Shown here: one piece after another, positions 9,307 through 18,110 of the stretch
How the letters are laid out: the number at the start of each line of letters is the position of its first letter
Position numbering within the stretch: the first letter of the stretch is position 1
Origin: Micrococcaceae bacterium Sec5.8
Lineage (GTDB): Bacteria > Actinomycetota > Actinomycetes > Actinomycetales > Micrococcaceae
DNA: 64,000 nucleotides
Reading direction: 5' to 3'
Assembly (NCBI GenBank): GCA_039636775.1
Contig: CP143429.1
Coordinates: 310,001-374,000 of the forward strand
Program-made: the position numbers and the translations under genes
The notes under the pieces: generated by a model
Databases searched by the model: none
What the model was told of the DNA's origin: nothing
Seen by the model: the letters and a program-made list of their open reading frames with translations, nothing else

Positions 9307-10089
9307 TTAATCGATCGGCGTGACGTACGCTCCGGAGATTCCGCCGTCCACCAGGAACGTGGAGGCGGTGATGAAGGAAGCGTCATCGCTGGCCAGGAAA
9401 GCCACGGCGGCGGCCAGCTCCTCCGGCTCGGCGAAGCGCCCCAGCGGCACATGGATCAGCCGGCGGGCAGCCTTTTCCGGGTCCTTGGCGAAGAGCTCCT
9501 TCAGTAGTGGTGTGTTGACCGGTCCGGGGCAGAGGGCATTGATACGGATGCCCTGCCGGGCGAATTCGACGCCAAGCTCACGGCTCATGGACAGGACCCC
9601 GCCTTTGGAGGCGCTGTAGGAAATCTGTGAGGTAGCGGCGCCCATCACGGCAACAAATGAGGCTGTATTGATGATGGAGCCTTTCCCCTGCTCCTGCATG
9701 TAGGGGATGGCGTACTTGCAGCAGTAGTACACGGAGGTCAGGTTAACTTCCTGGACCTTCCGCCAGGCGTCAATGCCGGTGTCGAGGATGGAACCGTCGT
9801 TGGCAGGCGAGATTCCGGCGTTGTTGAAGGCGATATCAACGCTGCCGTACGTTTCCTTGGTCTGGGCATACAGGTTCTTGACGTCCTCTTCGCTCGTGAC
9901 ATCAACTTTGACGAACATCCCCCCGACCTCGGTCGCTGCGGCGAGGCCGGAGGTTGGCTCGATGTCGGCGATGACGACGTTGGCCCCTTCGGCGGCCATC
10001 CGGCGTGCCGTGGCCAGGCCAATGCCGCTGGCACCGCCGGTGATAACTGCGCTGCGACCGGCGAGGCGGTTCGAAACTACTGACTGCAT
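9307..10089 (-). CDS. SDR-family NAD(P)-dependent oxidoreductase
   Basis: Classical short-chain dehydrogenase of 260 residues. The cofactor motif TGGASGIG is near residue 17, NNAGIS follows in the middle, and the catalytic serine and YSASK tetrad residues lie near residues 145-162. The acidic residue after the second strand (IADIE) favours NAD over NADP. ATG 10089 has AAGGAG six bases upstream. It is the last gene of the leftward permease/ligase/hydrolase/aldehyde dehydrogenase unit, 50 bp after the aldehyde dehydrogenase. In that context the inferred job is oxidation of the hydroxyl group of gamma-glutamylethanolamide to the aldehyde; the family alone would allow many alcohols. Confidence 0.82.
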   Translation of the reverse strand: MQSVVSNRLAGRSAVITGGASGIGLATARRMAAEGANVVIADIEPTSGLAAATEVGGMFVKVDVTSEEDVKNLYAQTKETYGSVDIAFNNAGISPANDGSILDTGIDAWRKVQEVNLTSVYYCCKYAIPYMQEQGKGSIINTASFVAVMGAATSQISYSASKGGVLSMSRELGVEFARQGIRINALCPGPVNTPLLKELFAKDPEKAARRLIHVPLGRFAEPEELAAAVAFLASDDASFITASTFLVDGGISGAYVTPID

Positions 10090-10139
10090 GGGGAACTCCT
10101 TAGTGCGGGGGTAAAAAACCGGGGGGTGCGAGGAACGGC

Positions 10140-11513
10140 TCAGGTCAGGGCCGGGGTGGAGATAAAGACATTCTTGGTTTCGGTGAACGAGTCAAGGGCG
10201 TCCGGGCCCAATTCGCGGCCGAGTCCGGACTGCTTAAAGCCGCCGAACGGAGTGGAGTACCGGACCGAGGAGTGTGAGTTCACCGAGAGGTTTCCGGCCT
10301 CAACACCGCGCGCCACGCGAAGGGCCCGGTCAACGCCGGAGGTCCAGATCGAGCCGGACAGGCCATAGTCGGTGTTGTTGGCGATCCGGATCGCATCCGA
10401 CTCGTCGGTGAACGGCACCACGGTGACCACCGGCCCGAAGATCTCCTCCGTGAACGACCTCGCGTCCAGGCCGGGAGTGAGCACGGTCGGCGGGAACCAA
10501 AAGCCCGGCCCGGAAGGGGCCTGTCCCTGGAAAGCGATCGGGGCGTTCTCCGGCACAAAACCCGCGACGTTCCGGCGCTGCGCGGCGGAAATCAGCGGCC
10601 CCATGGTGGTCCTTTCATCCGCGGGATCGCCGACGGTGATGGCCTTGACGGCGGATTCCAGCAGTTCCATAAAGCGGTCGTAGACATTGTGCTGGACGAG
10701 GATTCGGGACCGGGCGCAGCAATCCTGGCCCGCGTTGTCGAAGGCACCCCCGGGGGCCGCAGCGGCGGCCATCTCCAGGTCGGCATCGTCAAAGACGATG
10801 TTGGCGCTTTTGCCGCCGAGCTCAAGGGTCACTCGCTTGACCTGGTCTGCGCATCCGGCCATGATTTTCTTTCCCACTCCGGTGGAGCCGGTGAAGACCA
10901 CCTTCCGGACCGACGGATGCGTCACAAACCGTTCGCCGACGACCGAGCCCTTGCCCGGAATGACTTGGAAGACATCGGGCGGGATGCCGGCCTCCCGGGC
11001 CAGCTCGGCCAAACGCAGCGCCGTCAGGGGTGTCATCTCCGCAGGCTTGAGCACCACGGTGTTGCCCGCGGCAAGCGCCGGGGCAAAACCCCAAGCCGCG
11101 ATCGGCATGGGGAAATTCCAGGGCACGATGACACCCACAACGCCGAGCGGCTCGTGGAAGGTGATGTTCACTCCGCCGGCAACCGGAATCTGTTTGCCGA
11201 AGTGCCGTTCCGGCGCGGCCGAGTAGTAGTTCAGCACATCGCGGACGTTGCCGGCTTCCCAGCGGGCGTTGCCGATGGTGTGCCCGGCGTTGCGGACCTC
11301 GAGCCGGGCCAGGTTCTCCACGTCGGCGTCCACTGCGGCCGCGAAGCGCCGCAGCAGCAGCGAACGGTCCGCCGGAGCAACGGCACGCCAGGATTCGAAG
11401 GCTCCTGCTGCACGGGCGATGGCGTCGTCGACTTCGGCCAGGCCGGCCAGCGACACCGTTTCGAGCACTTCCTCGGTGGCAGGGTTTATAACGTCGAATG
11501 TTGTTGCGGTCAT
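10140..11513 (-). CDS. NAD-dependent aldehyde dehydrogenase (gamma-glutamyl-aminoaldehyde type)
   Basis: Aldehyde dehydrogenase of 457 residues. The catalytic cysteine is in NAGQDCCARSRI near residue 265, the general-base glutamate in LELGGKSANIVF, and the cofactor segment in VFTGSTGVGKKI. The length and the IFGPVVTVVPF region fit the betaine/gamma-aminobutyraldehyde group. The start ATG 11513 overlaps the stop of the gamma-glutamyl hydrolase gene by 4 bp. Located between the gamma-glutamyl ligase and hydrolase genes and an SDR gene, it most plausibly oxidises a gamma-glutamylated amino-aldehyde to the acid, as PuuC does in the putrescine pathway; here gamma-glutamyl-glycine would be the product if ethanolamine is the substrate. 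Confidence 0.87.
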   Translation of the reverse strand: MTATTFDVINPATEEVLETVSLAGLAEVDDAIARAAGAFESWRAVAPADRSLLLRRFAAAVDADVENLARLEVRNAGHTIGNARWEAGNVRDVLNYYSAAPERHFGKQIPVAGGVNITFHEPLGVVGVIVPWNFPMPIAAWGFAPALAAGNTVVLKPAEMTPLTALRLAELAREAGIPPDVFQVIPGKGSVVGERFVTHPSVRKVVFTGSTGVGKKIMAGCADQVKRVTLELGGKSANIVFDDADLEMAAAAAPGGAFDNAGQDCCARSRILVQHNVYDRFMELLESAVKAITVGDPADERTTMGPLISAAQRRNVAGFVPENAPIAFQGQAPSGPGFWFPPTVLTPGLDARSFTEEIFGPVVTVVPFTDESDAIRIANNTDYGLSGSIWTSGVDRALRVARGVEAGNLSVNSHSSVRYSTPFGGFKQSGLGRELGPDALDSFTETKNVFISTPALT

Positions 11514-12259
11514 AGCGAAGACATCTCATTTCGATTGGCGCGATAGCTGCCCGCGGCCTGGACAAAGCCGCTGAAAAGCCGCAGGTCATTCGGGTTTTGC
11601 TCCGGGTGGAACTGCACTCCCAATACCCAGCCCGGGGCGTCGGCAGCTTCCAGGGCCTGGACGGTCCCATCGGTTGACGAGGCTGTGACGCGCAGGCCGT
11701 CAGGAACCACATCCATGGCCTGGTGGTGGTAGCACGGGGCCGCTGCAGCATCGCCGAGCAGTGATTGGATCAGGCTGCCCCGCGCTGTGGTGAACGCGGC
11801 TTCACCAAATACCCCCGGTGCGGGCTGGTAGTTGGCCGTCGGGTTGGTGTCCGGTAAGTGCTGGTTCAGACTGCCGTTCAGGGCCACGTTAAGGATCTGG
11901 GCTCCCCGGCAGATGGCAAACAGCGGCAGCCCGCGCTCAAGCGCTGCCCGCGTCAGGATGGTGTCGTGCTCATCGCGCAGTGGTTGGGCCACTGTCCGGG
12001 GGTGTGCGGGTGCGCCGTAGCGGACCGGGTCCACATCCGGGCCGCCCACCACAATCAGCCCGTCCACAAGGTCCAGGACGGTCTCGTCGGTGCCCAGCGG
12101 CGGCAGCAGCAGCGGCGTGCCGCCAGCTGCCACCACCGCCTCCACGTAGGTGCCCGGGATGATGGCAGCTGGGGCGTTCCAGACGCCCCAGGATGCGTCC
12201 TGGTAGTAGCTTGTCAGGGCAATCCGCGGTCGGTAGGTTTTAGAGCCGTTCGAAGCCAC
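11510..12259 (-). CDS. gamma-glutamyl amide hydrolase (class I amidotransferase, PuuD-like)
   Basis: Peptidase C26 family hydrolase of 249 residues that removes the gamma-glutamyl group at the end of a glutamylated-amine pathway. The nucleophile lies in AICRGAQILN and the His/Glu pair in GVQFHPEQNP; the segment VGGPDVDPVRYG is typical of PuuD-like proteins. The start is taken as GTG 12259, because GGGAG stands seven bases before it and this leaves a 20-bp overlap with the ligase gene. A TTG start at 12292 is also open, but has a 53-bp overlap and no clear ribosome site. The product is expected to be free glutamate plus the oxidised amine skeleton. Confidence 0.86.
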   Translation of the reverse strand: MASNGSKTYRPRIALTSYYQDASWGVWNAPAAIIPGTYVEAVVAAGGTPLLLPPLGTDETVLDLVDGLIVVGGPDVDPVRYGAPAHPRTVAQPLRDEHDTILTRAALERGLPLFAICRGAQILNVALNGSLNQHLPDTNPTANYQPAPGVFGEAAFTTARGSLIQSLLGDAAAAPCYHHQAMDVVPDGLRVTASSTDGTVQALEAADAPGWVLGVQFHPEQNPNDLRLFSGFVQAAGSYRANRNEMSSL

Positions 12260-13622
12260 GGACGCGCTCCCAGTCTGTGACGGCGCTGTCAAAGGACCTC
12301 AGTTCGATGCCGGCTGCGTGGACGTAATGGTCCACCACGGCGTCGCCGAAGGCTTTCCGGGCCACGCTGGACTCGGCGAGCAGATCACGGGCGTCGCGGA
12401 GGTTCGTCGGCAGCCGGTCGGCGTCGGAGGCGTAGGCGCTGCCCTGAATTGCCGGACCCGGCGTCAGCCGGTTTTCCAGTCCGTGGATCACGGCGGCGAT
12501 CAGTGCAGCGGCAGCCAAGTAAGGATTGAGGTCCCCGCCGCCCACGCGCATTTCGGTGCGGAGGCCGCGTCCGTGGCCAACCACCCGGAGGGCGCAGCTG
12601 CGGTTGTCCAGGCCCCAGGCAATGGCGGTGGGGGCAAAACTTCCCTCGACGAACCGCTTATAGGAATTGACATTGGGAGCCAGGAAGTAGGTGAGTTCCT
12701 TGAGCGCCTCCAGCTGTCCGGCCATAAAGTGCTCCATCACCGGGCTGAAGCCGTGCTCACCGTCGCCGGGCAGGACGGGGTTGCCGGCAAGGTCGGTCAG
12801 GCTGAAGTGGATGTGGCAGGAATTTCCCTCGCGCTGGTCGTACTTGGCCATAAAGCTGATACTTTTGCCCAGCTGGTCCGCGATTTCCTTCGCGCCGTTT
12901 TTGTAAAAGACGTGCTTGTCGCAAGCCTTTAGGGCTTCATCAAAGCGGAAGGTGATTTCCTGCTGCCCGAGGTTGCACTCGCCTTTGGAGGATTCGACAA
13001 CGAGTCCAGCCGCTTCCATGTTGGTGCGGATAGACCGGATGACCGGCTCCAGGCGGGCCGTGGCGAGCAGCGAGTAGTCGACGTTGTACTGCGTGGAGGC
13101 ATTGAGTCCGTGATAGTTCTTCTGCCAGGCCTCGCGGTATGAGTCGTCGAACAACAGGAATTCGAGCTCCGTGCCCATGTGGGCGCGGTAGCCGAGTTTC
13201 TCCAGCCGTTCCACCTGGGCGAGCAGGATCTGGCGCGGCGAGGCGACCACCGGTGACGTGTCCGCCCACATGATGTCGCATAGCACCATGGCCGTGCCCT
13301 GCTGCCAGGGAACCCGGCGCAGGGTGGAGACGTCCGGCAGCATCACCATGTCGCCGTAGCCGGTGTCCCATGAGGACATTGCGTACCCGTCGATGGTGTT
13401 CATCTCGACGTCGACTGCGAGCAGGTAGTTGCAGCCTTCCGCGCCGTGGTCCAGCACGTCCTCCAGGAAGGACCGGGCGCCGCAACGCTTGCCCTGCAAC
13501 CGACCCAGGGAATCGGTGATCGCGACGATGACGGTGTCGACGGCTCCGGAGGCAACGTCGGCCCGCAATTCGTCGAGGGTGAGCTGGGCGTTTCTGCCGT
13601 GGTTTGTGGACGCTTCATTCAT
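12240..13622 (-). CDS. glutamine-synthetase-like gamma-glutamyl-amine ligase (GlnA4/PuuA type)
   Basis: A 460-residue member of the glutamine synthetase superfamily that should ligate glutamate to an amine using ATP. Motifs include GTELEFLLFD (metal/ATP site), EGNSCHIHFSL, NSYKRFVEGSFAP and NRSCALRVVGHG. The tyrosine-containing adenylylation loop of true GlnA is absent, and the neighbours are catabolic, so ammonia assimilation is unlikely. In Streptomyces, paralogues of this type act on polyamines (GlnA3) or ethanolamine (GlnA4); the permease beside it favours ethanolamine. The start ATG 13622 has GGAG upstream. The downstream hydrolase gene overlaps it. Confidence 0.88.
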   Translation of the reverse strand: MNEASTNHGRNAQLTLDELRADVASGAVDTVIVAITDSLGRLQGKRCGARSFLEDVLDHGAEGCNYLLAVDVEMNTIDGYAMSSWDTGYGDMVMLPDVSTLRRVPWQQGTAMVLCDIMWADTSPVVASPRQILLAQVERLEKLGYRAHMGTELEFLLFDDSYREAWQKNYHGLNASTQYNVDYSLLATARLEPVIRSIRTNMEAAGLVVESSKGECNLGQQEITFRFDEALKACDKHVFYKNGAKEIADQLGKSISFMAKYDQREGNSCHIHFSLTDLAGNPVLPGDGEHGFSPVMEHFMAGQLEALKELTYFLAPNVNSYKRFVEGSFAPTAIAWGLDNRSCALRVVGHGRGLRTEMRVGGGDLNPYLAAAALIAAVIHGLENRLTPGPAIQGSAYASDADRLPTNLRDARDLLAESSVARKAFGDAVVDHYVHAAGIELRSFDSAVTDWERVRGFERL

Positions 13623-13674
13623 GGTTGCTCCGCAACGTTAGTTCTTGGCAAGGGGTGTGGTGATTGTGGGATTG

Positions 13675-15126
13675 CTACTTCAGTTCCGCCTCGGCGAGGG
13701 CCAGCTTGGCGAATTCCTCGTCCGGGGATCCGGTGACGATGCGGTGCCGGCTGTAGAACCAGTAGTAGGCAATGGCCGCGGCGAAGATCGTCGCGGTGAT
13801 CGAGGCGGCGAAGACGTCCACAACGAAGGTGGCGGCGACGGCGACGGCGGATAGGACCAGTGCAACGGAAGTCGTGGCGATGCCCCCGGGAGTGCGGTAG
13901 CCGCGTTCCAGTTCCGGTTCCTTGATCCGCAGCACGATGTGGGAGAGGTTCAGTAGGACGTAAGAGACAGTGGCGCCGAAAACGGCGATGTTGATCAGCA
14001 GTGCGCCGTCCTGGGTGATGGCTGCCAGCAGGAAGCCGACGGTGCCGGGAACAATGAGTGCCCAGTACGGCGTCCGGCGCGCGCCGGTGAGGGACATCCA
14101 CTTGGGGAGGTACCCGGCCCGGGAGAGGGCGAAGAGTTGGCGCGAGTAGGCGTAGATGATGGAGAAGAAGCTGGCGACGAGCCCGGCAAGTCCTGCGTAG
14201 TTGATGAAGTCGGCAAGCAGGGTGTCGCCGCCGTAGGCGAGGCGGAGGGCTTCGGGCAGGGGGTTGTCCGAGGTGCTCATGGCCTGGGAGCCGGCCGCCC
14301 CGGGGACCAGGACCAGCATCAGGGCGCCGAAGACGACGAGGATGATCACTGCAACGATGATGCCCTTTGGCATGTCCTTTTTCGGGTCTGCGGATTCCTC
14401 TGCGGCCAGCGGGACACCTTCGACGGCAAGGAAGAACCAGATGCCGTAGACAAGGGCGGCCAGGATGCCGCTGATGCCCATGGGCAGGAACGCGCTGGAG
14501 CCGGCGGACCCGTCCGGCACAATATCAAACAGTTTGGCCGGGTCGAACTTCGGCAGCAGGCCAAAGACGGCGGCGACGAGGGCGACGACGGCAATGGCGG
14601 TGATGCCGAACATGATCTTCAGCGCTTCGCCGACGCCGCGGAGGTGTATGCCGATAAAGATTACGTAGGTGAACAGATAGACCGGCCACGAGTTGGTCAG
14701 CCCGAACAAGCCGAGCGCTTCGATGTAGCCGCCGATGAAGGTGGCAATGGCTGCCGGCGCCACCGCGTACTCGATCAAAACCGCGATGCCGGTGGCGAAC
14801 CCGCCCAGGGGGCCCAGGGCCCGGCGGGCGAAAGCGTAGCCGGCGCCTGCCGTGGGCAAGGTAGAGGAGAGCTCCGCGAGCCCGAACACCATACAGGTGT
14901 ACATAATGCCCATCAGGACGAAGGCGATCAGCAGACCGCCCCACCCGCCCTGGGCGAGTCCGAGGTTCCAGCCGGCGAAATCACCGGAAATGACGTAGGC
15001 GACCCCCAGCCCGGCGAGGAGCACCCAGCCGGCGGCCCCGCGCTGGAGGGTCCGGTGTTTGAGGTAGTCGGCCTCGGTGCTTTTGCCTGCGCCGGCCGTA
15101 CCGGCGTCGTGATCTGCTGATTTCAT
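13675..15126 (-). CDS. eat: ethanolamine-type permease (APC superfamily)
   Basis: Amino acid-polyamine-organocation transporter of 483 residues with about 12 transmembrane helices. The N-terminal stretch YLKHRTLQRGAAGWVLLAGL, then GVAYVISGDFAGWNLGLAQG, closely follows the pattern of actinobacterial ethanolamine permeases, as does AELSSTLPTAGAGYAFARRA. The start ATG 15126 is preceded by AAAGGGAAA. It is the first gene of the leftward operon and supplies its substrate. The specificity is inferred from this subfamily resemblance; a related short amino-alcohol or polyamine remains possible. Confidence 0.85.
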   Translation of the reverse strand: MKSADHDAGTAGAGKSTEADYLKHRTLQRGAAGWVLLAGLGVAYVISGDFAGWNLGLAQGGWGGLLIAFVLMGIMYTCMVFGLAELSSTLPTAGAGYAFARRALGPLGGFATGIAVLIEYAVAPAAIATFIGGYIEALGLFGLTNSWPVYLFTYVIFIGIHLRGVGEALKIMFGITAIAVVALVAAVFGLLPKFDPAKLFDIVPDGSAGSSAFLPMGISGILAALVYGIWFFLAVEGVPLAAEESADPKKDMPKGIIVAVIILVVFGALMLVLVPGAAGSQAMSTSDNPLPEALRLAYGGDTLLADFINYAGLAGLVASFFSIIYAYSRQLFALSRAGYLPKWMSLTGARRTPYWALIVPGTVGFLLAAITQDGALLINIAVFGATVSYVLLNLSHIVLRIKEPELERGYRTPGGIATTSVALVLSAVAVAATFVVDVFAASITATIFAAAIAYYWFYSRHRIVTGSPDEEFAKLALAEAELK

Positions 15127-15168
15127 GCGTTTCCCTTTGAGAAGAGGAGTGTCGCCCGAAGTTCCAAA

Positions 15169-15202
15169 GGACTGTTATCAGTCCAAGCGCACGACTATTA
15201 GT
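15169..15202. promoter_or_regulatory. two palindromes in the permease/FadR divergent region
   Basis: GGACTGTTATCAGTCC (15169-15184) has perfect 6-base arms around TTAT. ACTATTAGT (15194-15202) is a second palindrome with a single-base centre. The first begins 43 bases upstream of the permease start, and the pair lies about 145-180 bases before the regulator start. They are the best candidate operators for the divergent FadR-type regulator. Confidence 0.5.
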
Positions 15203-15347
15203 GTGGAGGGATGCATCACATTCGTCAAGGTTTTCAAGGAAAAACGCTAGATGTCAGGCGCGAAATGGATCGGAAACTTAACTTTCGCGGCACCCAAATG
15301 TAGGCTCACGGTAGATATATGTGGTGTGGCAGAACGAGGGGTTGAGC

Positions 15348-16067
15348 TTGACCGATTTTTTGTTGCAGCGGCCGTACTCGATGCTGCGCCCGGTCCGGGG
15401 CGGGAACGCCTTCGAGGAAACGATTGAGCATATTCTCCAAACAATTAAGCTCGGCATCTTCGCGCCCGGCGACAAACTGCCTCCGGAGCGTGAACTGGCC
15501 GAGCAGCTGGGCGTTTCGCGGGCCACCCTGCGCGAAGCCTTGGGTGAACTGCAGTCTGCCGGCTACCTGACCGTCCGGCGCGGGCGGTACGGCGGGACGT
15601 ACATCTCGGAAAATCCGGTCCTTGCGGAGCCGCATGGAAACCCGCGGCTGGACCCCGCCGATGTCCATGATGTGCTGGTCTTCCGAAGGGTCATCGAGCC
15701 GGCAGCGAGTGCACTGGCAGCCGAAGCTGACTTGTCGGCGGCGGCGAGGGGTCACCTGCGGCACTGCCTGGCGGAAGTGTCCGCCGCTCCGGAATCAAGC
15801 TACCGCCCGCGGGATGCCCGCTTCCATATTGCGATCGCCGAACTGACCGGGGCCCCCAGCCTCGTCGGCGCGGTGGCCGAGACGCGGTCCAGGCTCAATG
15901 ATCTGCTGGACAGGATCCCGTTTTTGAGCACAAACCTGGAGCATTCCAACATCCAGCACGCAGAGATAGCGGACGCCATCCTGCGCGGCGATGCGGTGGC
16001 GGCGCAAGAGGCCACCGTGGAACACCTGGAAGGAACGGGAGCCCTACTGCGCGGCTTCCTGTCTTAA
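15348..16067 (+). CDS. FadR/GntR-family transcriptional regulator
   Basis: A regulator of about 239 residues. The N-terminal winged helix covers LPPERELAEQLGVSRATLRE with wing RRGRYGGTYI. The C-terminal FCD ligand-binding domain carries the usual metal-site residues in RDARFHIAIAELTG and the His pair in EHSNIQHAEIADAILRGDA. The start is uncertain: TTG 15348 is preferred because GAGGGG ends six bases before it, while GTG 15321 would add nine residues without a ribosome site. It is divergent from the permease operon and almost certainly controls it, with the pathway amine or a glutamylated intermediate as the expected ligand. Confidence 0.87.
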   Translation: MTDFLLQRPYSMLRPVRGGNAFEETIEHILQTIKLGIFAPGDKLPPERELAEQLGVSRATLREALGELQSAGYLTVRRGRYGGTYISENPVLAEPHGNPRLDPADVHDVLVFRRVIEPAASALAAEADLSAAARGHLRHCLAEVSAAPESSYRPRDARFHIAIAELTGAPSLVGAVAETRSRLNDLLDRIPFLSTNLEHSNIQHAEIADAILRGDAVAAQEATVEHLEGTGALLRGFLS

Positions 16068-16100
16068 GGGGCCCGGTCAGCGCAGGGCGGTGACGCCGCT

Positions 16101-17915
16101 TCAGGCGCTTCGTTTGTCCTGTGCAGCCGCAGCCTCAGGGTCGGCCATCCCGGCGTCGTCCGCTGAAGGAGCGTGGTAACGCCGGCAGCGGTTCCGGCCG
16201 CCTTGCTTGGCGGCGTACAGCGCGCGGTCCGCGCCGGAGAGCAAGCTATGCGTGCCGGCCTCCTGCAGTTCGCATACTCCAGCGGAGACCGTGATGGACC
16301 CGACGCCGTCGAAAGGCCGGGACGCGATGGCCGCGCGGGCACGCTCCGCGGCCTCCAGTGCCCCGGCTGCGTCGCTGCCGGGCAACAGCCAGACGAACTC
16401 CTCGCCGCCGAACCTGGCGACGATCTCGCCCTGGCGGGCAACCCGGCGCAGTCGATCGGCGACCTCGGAAAGCACGGTGTCGCCGGTGAGGTGGCCAAAG
16501 GTGTCATTGACTCGCTTGAAGTGATCGATGTCCAGGACCACAGCGCTGAGCGGCGTTTCGCGGGTCCGGGCGAGCTCCACCTCCCTGTCGAGGTATTCCT
16601 CCAGGGCCCGCCGGTTCGGCAGCCCGCTGAGCATGTCGGTGCTTGCTTGCCGTTCCAGGCTCGCGCGGGCCTCGGCGTTGGCGATGGCAATCTCCACAAG
16701 CTCGGCAAATTGCGCGAGCCGGGCCAGTACCGACTCGGTGAGGGCCGTGGTGGACTTCGATGTCAAGGCGATGACGCCCCACAGCGAACCGTCGACCCGA
16801 ATGGGTGCTGCAGCGGTGGACCGGAATCCGCCGGCAAGCATCTGCTCAGAGGTGCTGCCGCCATCGGGGCCGTAGGTGACGAGGGCGGGCTCGCCGGTGA
16901 CAGCGACCCGGGCGGTGGCGGAGGCATCGGTGGCAGCGAAGATGTGTGTGCGGCTCAGGGTGGGCGGAAGCACGGGCGCCATCGCCACGACTTCAGCGGA
17001 CGTGGGGCCGGTGATGCGCGCCACGGCGGCCGAATCGACGTCGAAAAGGGTCCGGACAATGGCGGCGACCTGGCCTGCGATGTCCGCCAGGGCCGGGCTC
17101 CGGGCCACCGCGGTGGCGATTTCATGCAGCGCCGCCCAGGTCTTTTCCTGCTGCCGGCGGGCCGTGACGTCCACGGCGACCACCATGCCGGCGGCATCGT
17201 CGTCGGAGACGACCGGGCGGGCCGTCAGAAGGTACTGGCGCTCGCCGATGGTCCGTTTCCAGGTGACTTCCTCGCCGGCAAGGGCGGCGCGGTACCGCGG
17301 CTCCAGTTCGTGAGCCAGCCCTGCGCTGACGGCGTCATGGAGGACTCGGCCCTCCATGGCTTCAGGGCTATAGCCAAATGCTTCCAGCTCCTGCCCCTCC
17401 GCCACCAAATAGCGCAAGTCCGCATCGAACAGAAGTACAAAGACCCCGGGAATGCTGCGGGCCAGTGTCCGGTACCGGTCCATGTCGCGCTGCTGGCGCC
17501 GCTCGGCCAGGACCCGCTCGGTGATGTCGGTGACGAGCACAAAAAAGCCCTGGACGCCGCCGTCCCTGAGATCCGGAACGTAGGATGCCTGGGCGTATCG
17601 GGTTGTGCCGGAGGCGTCCACCAGGGTCCGGTCAAAGAGCTGCGGTTCACCGGTGAGCACCTTTTCGATGTACTGCCGGTTCGCGGCGAAGAGCTCCTCG
17701 CCGAGCAGGTCCCTGAGATGGAGTCCGTGCATCTGCCGGGGATCGACCTTGAACCACTCACTGTAGGCGTCGTTGGCGAGGCAGTTGCGCAGATCCTTGT
17801 CCCAGTAGCCAATCATTGCGGGAATCCCGTTCAGAACTGCCTGGATCAGTTCCGGCAGTTCCTGCAGCGGCGCCGGGATTGCCTGATTCCGGTTGAGAGG
17901 ACTGCGAGTAGTCAT
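16101..17915 (-). CDS. PAS-PAS-GAF-GGDEF diguanylate cyclase
   Basis: Signalling protein of about 604 residues, apparently cytoplasmic, with no membrane helix. Two PAS domains occupy roughly residues 15-140 and 145-260 (the second contains RSIPGVFVLLFDADLRYLVA), a GAF domain residues 265-425, and a GGDEF domain residues 430-585. The active-site loop reads RFGGEEF, which is catalytically competent for c-di-GMP synthesis. The preceding inhibitory-site position reads RQGE rather than RxxD, so product feedback may be weak. ATG 17915 is chosen; a GTG five codons earlier is also open, but the bases just before 17915 (GATACT six bases upstream) could be a -10 for a leaderless message. Confidence 0.87.
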   Translation of the reverse strand: MTTRSPLNRNQAIPAPLQELPELIQAVLNGIPAMIGYWDKDLRNCLANDAYSEWFKVDPRQMHGLHLRDLLGEELFAANRQYIEKVLTGEPQLFDRTLVDASGTTRYAQASYVPDLRDGGVQGFFVLVTDITERVLAERRQQRDMDRYRTLARSIPGVFVLLFDADLRYLVAEGQELEAFGYSPEAMEGRVLHDAVSAGLAHELEPRYRAALAGEEVTWKRTIGERQYLLTARPVVSDDDAAGMVVAVDVTARRQQEKTWAALHEIATAVARSPALADIAGQVAAIVRTLFDVDSAAVARITGPTSAEVVAMAPVLPPTLSRTHIFAATDASATARVAVTGEPALVTYGPDGGSTSEQMLAGGFRSTAAAPIRVDGSLWGVIALTSKSTTALTESVLARLAQFAELVEIAIANAEARASLERQASTDMLSGLPNRRALEEYLDREVELARTRETPLSAVVLDIDHFKRVNDTFGHLTGDTVLSEVADRLRRVARQGEIVARFGGEEFVWLLPGSDAAGALEAAERARAAIASRPFDGVGSITVSAGVCELQEAGTHSLLSGADRALYAAKQGGRNRCRRYHAPSADDAGMADPEAAAAQDKRSA

Positions 17916-18017
17916 TTTCCTAGTATCCACGGCCTGGCCGCGCAGGGAACAACTGTCGCGGACATCGGAGGATCCAACCGGACCGTTCCAGGACGCGGGA
18001 CCGGAGGCGTCCCGACA

Positions 18018-18058
18018 ACAAACGCCCCTCCCGAGGAGTCCTCGAGCGGAGCGTTTGT
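18018..18058. terminator. nested hairpin downstream of the cold-shock gene
   Basis: Outer arms ACAAACGC (18018-18025) and GCGTTTGT (18051-18058) enclose a second perfect stem CGAGGA-G-TCCTCG (18032-18044). It lies 52 bases after the cold-shock stop codon, between tail-out genes. There is no T-tract, as is common for actinobacterial terminators. Confidence 0.6.
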
Positions 18059-18110
18059 GGTCTTGGGGAGAGCGTGGCGGCCGGCTGGCCGGTGCTGCTA
18101 TCCGGAGTAC

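Noticed and set aside
12260..12292. TTG start at 12292 for the gamma-glutamyl hydrolase
   Set aside because: No ribosome site, and it would create a 53-bp overlap; GTG 12259 has GGGAG at good spacing.
10140..13622. Reading the ligase/hydrolase/aldehyde dehydrogenase genes as a plain putrescine (Puu) operon
   Set aside because: The permease is of the ethanolamine type, an SDR replaces the PuuB-type flavin oxidase, and no aminotransferase is present. Putrescine is kept only as an alternative substrate.
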